Shown in pieces: positions 8,501 through 13,532 of a stretch of DNA of 16,536 bases (positions are counted from its first letter, which is position 1; the number at the start of each line of letters is the position of its first letter). The stretch spans positions 1 through 16,536 of the forward strand of contig CAOSOP010000002.1 in assembly GCA_948525355.1 (NCBI GenBank), written 5' to 3'. The notes below the pieces were generated by a model. It searched no databases and had not been told where the DNA came from. It was given only the letters and a program-made list of their open reading frames with translations. A program made the translations under genes and the position numbers. The stretch is from an uncultured Bacilli bacterium. Its GTDB lineage: Bacteria > Bacillota_I > Bacilli_A > RFN20 > CAG-288.

Positions 8501-10641
8501 AATCCGACCAAGTTATAACCAGTCTTATCAAAGACACTGAAGATTGAAGAAGATAAGAGTTTGCTTAAAGTATCGTAATAAGATAAGCTTGTTCCATTAA
8601 CTCTTGTTCCATCTTCGGTTTCAACTTCAAGACGATAAGTATTGGTGATGAAGTTAGCACGAGCTACCATATCGCCAGTTACGGCTGAGAGGTTGACATC
8701 CCAACCGATGAACTTATGTCCTAAAGCCTCAGGATCAGCATAGGTTCCATCGATAAAGCTTGCAGAAGCTTCATCATATGTTAAGTATTTATTTGAAGCA
8801 TCAAATGCATCACTTCCATAAGATACATCTTCAAATTTACCATAGTTTACATATTCCTTGATAGTTCCATCAGCATTAAAGACAGGTACTAAGAAGGTAA
8901 CTGTGGATTTTCTTATTGTGTATTGAGCTGTGAGTGTTAAATCACCTGTTAAGGTCATTGTGCTCAAATCACCGATAGCGATGTTACCGACTGATGAAGT
9001 TGATGTTTCAACATCATATAAATCATAGGTAAACTTATCGGCAAATATCTCACTTGCATTGAGAGGATTGTAGCCAAACATATTGGATGAAATACCAAGT
9101 GTTGATAAATCATCACCATATGAAGCCTCATAGGTTCCTTTAACGGTTCCATCGATGTCAAGCAATGTGACATTAAAGGTCTTAGCGACAGGTCTGACAA
9201 AGAGATTTATATCACCTCTTGCAAGGATTGGTAAATCTTTAATGTCGATTTCTTTTAATTCTCCACCTTCATAAATGCAGAACTTAATATCAAAGTAATT
9301 CATCTTTCCGTAGAAGGCTTCGCTTGAGAAGGCGACATCACTATTATAAATAGCTGTTGCACGAGCAATAACTTCTAAGATGGTTTGATTATTTGAAATA
9401 TCTTCACTGTAGGTGGTGCTTAATTCATAGGCGACACCACTGCCAGAAGGTGTTAATGGGTGAGTTGCACCTAAATCGTTATATTGATAGAAGGTGAACT
9501 TGTAATCAAGGTTCTTAAAGACTGGATAAAGTCTTATATCTTCCTTGGTATATGGTAAATCGATGACCATATCACCAGTTGCATTTTCACGCAACTCATA
9601 TTCGATGTAGTTTGCATCACTGCTGCTACTGGCTGTTGCCCAACCAAAGAGGTACTTGCCTTGTGGTGTGACAATTGTTGTGACATCAGGAACAAGTGTT
9701 TCAACAGCATCAGCACTGTAGTCTCCACTCTGTTCAGCACCAGTAATTAAGTTACCGTTTGCTTGATAGAAGTTGACAGTGCTCTTTCTTGTTTCAAGTT
9801 TAGCAACGAACTTATAGACTCCACCATTGGTTAAGTCGATATCTGTTCCTAAAACTTTAGTTATAATGCCAGATTCAATGCGTAAATCCTTTGAAGTTTC
9901 GATATTTTCTCCATCGAGAGAATAATACCAACCTTCAAATACTGAACCGGCAGGATTATAATCATAGACTTCTAAGTAGTTTCCATCGATGACGGTTGAA
10001 GTAACGATTGGATCAGTGCTACCTGGAATGTAGAATTCAAATGTATAGTGATTTCTTGCATAGACAGCATTGACCTTTTCTGGTAATTCAGAAGTTACAC
10101 CATTGTTTAAATCAATGGCCCAACCAGCAAAGTATGTTCCCTTTGGTGTGTTATCTTTAAGGTAAGTCTCTAAGTCACTTAAGGAAGTGAAAGTAACATC
10201 AGTTCCTTCGACATTGATTTTACCATTGATACTTGAACCAATAGAAGTATTATAAGCTATATCATTAACACTCAATTCATATTCGGTTGCACCGACATTG
10301 AAGACGAGTGTTGTGCTATATGTTGTGGTATCATATTTGGCATTAAATACCATATCGGAGACAACTTTTGGTAATCCAGAAACAGCATCGATATCGCCTG
10401 TATATGTTGCGCTAGCACCTGTGCTATCGACATATTCAAACTTATTGGTTGCTGAATCATACTTAAAGTAGTTGCCTGAAGCATCACCAGAAAGAGTATA
10501 TCCTAAGAAGGTCTTTCCAGCGGTATTACCGATCATGTGGTCGACAATAGTAATGCTTGAATCGTATAAGTATTCAGAATCCTTGTATAAGGTGACACCA
10601 TTACCATCGATGAATTCAACAGTATATTTATTATCAGACAA
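2515..10641 (-). CDS. Giant InlB B-type repeat protein, central fragment (frame-shifted continuation)
   Basis: 2708 codons from a TTG at 10641 to a TAA at 2517-2515. It carries about 28 more modules of the same family, starting at once with NKYTVEFIDGNG, exactly where the next module is due after the N-terminal fragment. There is no Shine-Dalgarno before the TTG, no signal peptide, and a TGA lies only three codons upstream in this frame, so I do not think translation starts here in an intact gene. Modules again show strand-turn-strand starts, FAGW/FLGW/FVGW cores and LYPVF/IRPVY ends; some have diverged and lack the GW. The final modules grow longer and less regular. Only three Cys are visible. 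The frame ends at YIRGAY-stop, while the expected module end (IKPIYS) lies in the adjacent frame. A separate cytoplasmic protein is the alternative, but a repeat-only protein without an export signal would be odd for this family. Confidence 0.85.
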   Translation of the reverse strand: MSDNKYTVEFIDGNGVTLYKDSEYLYDSSITIVDHMIGNTAGKTFLGYTLSGDASGNYFKYDSATNKFEYVDSTGASATYTGDIDAVSGLPKVVSDMVFNAKYDTTTYSTTLVFNVGATEYELSVNDIAYNTSIGSSINGKINVEGTDVTFTSLSDLETYLKDNTPKGTYFAGWAIDLNNGVTSELPEKVNAVYARNHYTFEFYIPGSTDPIVTSTVIDGNYLEVYDYNPAGSVFEGWYYSLDGENIETSKDLRIESGIITKVLGTDIDLTNGGVYKFVAKLETRKSTVNFYQANGNLITGAEQSGDYSADAVETLVPDVTTIVTPQGKYLFGWATASSSSDANYIEYELRENATGDMVIDLPYTKEDIRLYPVFKNLDYKFTFYQYNDLGATHPLTPSGSGVAYELSTTYSEDISNNQTILEVIARATAIYNSDVAFSSEAFYGKMNYFDIKFCIYEGGELKEIDIKDLPILARGDINLFVRPVAKTFNVTLLDIDGTVKGTYEASYGDDLSTLGISSNMFGYNPLNASEIFADKFTYDLYDVETSTSSVGNIAIGDLSTMTLTGDLTLTAQYTIRKSTVTFLVPVFNADGTIKEYVNYGKFEDVSYGSDAFDASNKYLTYDEASASFIDGTYADPEALGHKFIGWDVNLSAVTGDMVARANFITNTYRLEVETEDGTRVNGTSLSYYDTLSKLLSSSIFSVFDKTGYNLVGLTYKTSTGDKTISVADWDTFVVNSLDELNDTVLTFRPQYEAMTFTGGLKFVTSLDGVVDSNVIYDLVNNFDYGTDVKAFIDAYLKSTNLTNFITPTGHTLKSLIIEGTDHDLLLDSRLLADTTDLLSEIIINAVWETNVHTVSYYDSTNTLIKTESVKYGLSFVEGSSVAGQYTALDVPAIAGKENAGWSLVSGDYSSKITLGTSLDVTSAYTMPDNNISLYAVYQTQKLNVKFLDVDGNEITASEIDVEYGLTIGKANEPSLADIKTKTGYYWTSTWVDTLTNKIVDLDTALVTTDMILAPELKRDTYTITYRDENDKFILNQTVEFVSGSENNFFIAEPADTSAIDYRYQVLNHPTNLEKDYYNFVGWYDSEDPTKQYLFNNVTDEFAITSNVILKPLYVAKDYLVDLYDSEGNTFATGLTIHYGDSLAKFIEDNGISVPKINGMEFSGFAVKDDADQAVLSQFIPSDEAEGSLTSLITVYDATIYGVTFIDWNNVVVDFANHGYDDVLDYSSDFPTVTRGGFDFFGWGLVTEADPNGYDRIFVFDEDNSIWNIYSYDSDAKEYTATGETVLATDLKVNGSLSFRAMYRSAVYSGAITVKNKDGQEFKIDITQLHYQDKISQGTFIYPADFAAGFGVTDNPTSILELRELLKNNSPYGTEFAGYSTSLDTYVSGEVGDIYANYVNKKYTINYHLDSALGSDIHSSTSVTNGEYLSLINIAKPGYSFLGWSLLPNQTDLTNVFKSQIIAETALNSTEDGYSTGEFNLYPIFTQTTYDLTFLNYDGVTLYTITGAKYGDKVKYEGVGEEVEGTTAGETYIIPNRLGYVFTGWNGLTPDDDGYFTVSDNAVIRATYKAIKVKYEVYENGDAYVDGDTPLATGSVNYGTSIKNVTDAVINVPKGYILKKFNVDITSLSMDGKVIKDTDGEYYYEQVVSVYPIFEAIDYTINYYTVEEGVEKKLATQVYNIDEMFTTYHVTLSDRVLLSWTFGAKDDVNKFDLNSGTLYEFDGNLIDMLEALGSSSKLSEYSYKVYANWQKVTFTTTFLGFNGEGLGSIASLSGQFDPAIAGYSSIVESAKRSMATASEVKDLYWLGSDGNRYKLDATSTTPGLLDMSTVSVKSNMTFTLRTDVLKDIEVVFEYYNTSNPSALHSYKVLVPYGGSATAPTDVYMGLLSNNQRFVKWDTSFDVITSAITVRAIYSTATVPVVVYKDDTTSGTNAIIETLDLALGRELTVDDLAYLVGKTTANPGNRFAGWKISFDNGVTFNTIAGKVTLSQPSGSSTGKDQIIIRPYFEQITYTVTFKTSITNDVLKFTVNANDNASVKSIYTNSANKALIDEWLTKAINEYNKDNSHSIIAMNPDNYWYFEGSMGMSEKIDDLSNSGIFGTDITSDLVVCPLLEAEKVNIKVFYNNASGDINNANKFTTAVEKKLSFETSFLSGLGTSFFSSLVNNDGKGNDYHADVYSISGFVPANDDGSFAYTGTTNILDNLIKIEDFKEMTAIRSAAYRAYYVPVSLTSHFVFNVNNYKGASDLTTYKKFDADYSVTYGNVGFDDVNLKGDIATYTNAVDEQIFGYTILGFKRLNSTASGDLTSDDNYYYTDADMLARLKKVHGDDVKAIDLTTLPIDEVANGFNFEAIFVKDAVKVTFMSSTDAFYDANGDAQALSFSNKVYNLEYSDSFSKITDDLSSHVNAYNNISKFEIFNFDPSKTSGSAVSSFTTETLLKGSAILNDLFNKTSSDSGVPGDLYIRPVYAAKEKEITLLFDTTLAKKISDSSLNSYLSDKINTAKYTFSQVGTTNYYSMKFTGKYGASIKTLLQTLNDSLIVDFDTKCNGYDIDKIKKATIATGDDGETTITLGDAVTDFSKAIVNDTTSASFAFSYTYQKYSLTMTYYGGMFENESLADNTVLDEATLLAGITDKSEMTISFDGKATTGSDKQFSANETFEDFYDYTLNKYLSKLENTAIAGFKYKIGDGAEQEVLLKDFGKTYIRGAY
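6448..10056 (-). repeat. Higher-order repeat, copy B (modules 25-37)
   Basis: Second copy of the 13-module block. Further pairs: IEIHYGDSILDVV in module 22 against LTIHYGDSLAKFI in module 35; LKDNTPKGTYFAGW in module 24 against LKNNSPYGTEFAGY in module 37. The nucleotide distance between partners stays at about 3.45-3.61 kb along the block, as expected for an old tandem duplication. A third, weaker copy may fill 6447-2519: there GWDTSFDVITSAITVRAIY resembles module 16 near its GWD motif. Confidence 0.6.
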
Positions 10642-13532
10642 GAAGTATCAGTATAAGATACTTTTACATCATGAACCTTTGTGCCGTCATGATCGTTGAC
10701 TTTAAATATTCCATCGACAATGATGGCAGTATTAGTTCCAGTTGCGACGAACTCAGCAAATGTCTTACCAGCAATATCTGGAATTGTAATGGATGCAGCA
10801 TTGACGACATCCAATATGCTATCACCGTAATGAATTTCAATAGGTGCGGTAGTATTTAATAGATTGTCATTTGCATCATAGACATTGAGTTGATAGACAT
10901 CTTGTGTATAGTAAGGAACTAAGACGATATCATGAGTTAAACGATGAGTCTTTCCAATTTCATATCTTTCACTATCATCATCACGGTTCTTCCAACCAGC
11001 TAAAGTATAGCCAGCCTTATCGACCATTGAAGCATCAGGACCTTTAACCTGTCCATCAGCTAATGAAGTGTTATCAAGAATGAAGTTATAGGAAGTATCT
11101 TCACATGAAACAACTTGATTGACTTTAATGACTGTTCCATCTTCCTTGGTGAAGGTAACACCATAGATGGAATTGTCATATAAAGGATAAATTGCAATAT
11201 CGCTGATAACTGGTGTTCCATTTGGTGTAAAGATGACATCAGTAGTAGTGTTATTAGCGGTATCATAGATTGCCCAAGTATTGTTGAAATATTTTCCAGC
11301 AATTGCATTAGGCTCTGGAAGTTTGACAAAGTCTAAAACTTCACCATAAGTAAGAGTTATGACTGTGCTTGATGGGATATAAGTCTTAGTGACTTCATCA
11401 TACTCATAGACAGTAACATTGACCTTGACATCATCATATGTAGCGGTTAAGACGTAGTCATTATCAGCGACGACAAATGAACCAGTTAAATCAGTTGGAT
11501 CATAAGTATTTGTTCCATCTGACCAATGAGCATTGGTCTTTCCAGCGACAGAAGGAACTGCTAACATGCTGGAGAAGTTAACTGTATCACCAAAGGTGAC
11601 TTCTTCAGTCTTTAAGATATTACCAAATCTATCTTTATAAGTTAAAGTATGAGTATTGCTTTCATAAACAGCGGTTAATTTTAATGTTGTACCAGCTGCA
11701 GGAACATGATTTAATAAGATATTTGTCAAATCTTTATCATATTCATTACCACTTTCATCAACCCATTTAGTGATGTGATAACCGGTATAACCTTTATAGG
11801 AATTAAATCCGATTCCACCGATAGTTGCATCAGTTGAAATCAAAGTATCAAAGGTGATCTGAGCATTAGAGTTTCTAGTGACATCAGCACCTGTGCTATC
11901 CTTGTAGTTTAATTCAACGAAGTAACTATTAGCAGTGAAGACAGGATGTAAGACGACATTCTTAGTGAACTTAGCTGCTTGAAGTGCGGCATCATCAGCA
12001 TAGACTAATGAATTATCATTTGCATCGACCCAACCAGCAAAGGTATAACCTTCTTTAGTGATACTAGGTCCAACTAAAGTAGAACTTGCTTCATTGTAGT
12101 TAACACTGACTTCCTTAAGCATAGCTTCACCGTTTTCAGGATCACGGAATTCAATCTTAACTGTTGAGCTGTTATATGTAGCCTTGACAGTAACCGAAGA
12201 TGTAACAAAGGTAATCAAACGGTCCCAACCAGTGAAGTATTTACCTTCAAGCACTGGCTCAGGAACATTACCCATTGTTAATGTTGTGCTGAAATCACCA
12301 CTTGCTTCATCGTATTCATAGTAAGAACCAGTGGTTAAAGCATTTTGACCATGAGTGACAATGACTTTTGCATAGTCAACATAAGCACCTGTCTCATCTT
12401 GAACTTTGAATATAACTTCGTATTTTTGTGCGACAAAGTAAGCGGTGAATGCGACATCACCAGTTACTTGTAAACTTGCCATATCGACGAATGTATATCC
12501 TGTAGGAAGTTCTAAGTCAGGTTCAGTACCGAAGTAATAGACTTTATTATCAGCACTTCCTTCGATAATCCAACCAGCAAATTCATATCCACTTCTTGTT
12601 GGATCGACTGTTGGTTGATTGGTTAATGCACTAGGTGCATCATTGTATTCGACTTCTTGTACGCCAAAACTATCACCGTTAGAATTGGTGAATGAAACAT
12701 CGTATTTAACTTTGACAGCCTTAACTTGTACTTGAATATCTCCACCAATTGCATCTAAGCTTTGGTCGAATTCTAAGACGTAGTGTGCGCTTTCGCTCAA
12801 GGAAATGCCTTGTAAAGTTAAAACTGCATCTTTAAATCCAGTTAAGGATTCTACCTTAGAAGTGATGTTCTCTAAGTATTCTGCACTGACTTTGAATTCA
12901 TCGCCACTAGTATCGACGATAGGATTTCCTGATACATCTACAAAGGTGACATCATAAGTTTGTGCCTTAAATACTGGATATAAAGTGATATTATCGACAA
13001 TACTACTAATGCTGATCTTCTTATCAGTTGTAGCTACTGCGTATTCTTTATAATCAGGTGCGGTCTTATCAAGTCCATTAGCCCAGGCGATAAGATCATA
13101 ACCTTCTTTAGCATAGTCAGGTGAATAAAGCTCAACATTTCCCTTCTTAACAGTGTCAAATTCTAAGACATTACCACTGTCAGTCATAAAGGTAACAGTA
13201 GCTCTATTAATTGTTGTGTATGGATAAAGATTAATTTCTTGACCATCGGCAAATCCTGATGGTGTGAATAAAGAACCTAAGGAAATTAAATCTTTACCAT
13301 TGGCTACATATGTTAAACCGACAAAGTTGTAACCTGGATCATTTAATGTGATAGCATCTTGTCCAGTTAATGTGCCAGTCTTGATCTTATCGATGATATC
13401 TTTTAAGGTGGTTTCACCATAGACAACTTCGATATAGTCTTCTAAGACCTCGCCACCACCATCTAAAGGCTTGCTGAAGGTGACAAGATTTCCATCGACA
13501 TCGTGAATCTTGACCTTATATGTATCCTTTTC
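10057..13532 (-). repeat. Higher-order repeat, copy A (modules 12-24)
   Basis: Thirteen consecutive modules that match, module for module and in order, the next thirteen. Examples: ITLYPVFKAQTYDVTF in module 13 against IRLYPVFKNLDYKFTF in module 26; YYEYDEASGDF in module 16 against YLTYDEASASF in module 29; ESNTHTLTYKD in module 19 against ETNVHTVSYYD in module 32. The first frameshift lies inside this copy, near its downstream end. Confidence 0.6.

Noticed and set aside
10533..10650. Programmed -1 ribosomal frameshifting at the first break
   Set aside because: No X-XXY-YYZ slippery heptamer or obvious downstream stem is seen at the point where repeat register changes; an indel is simpler.
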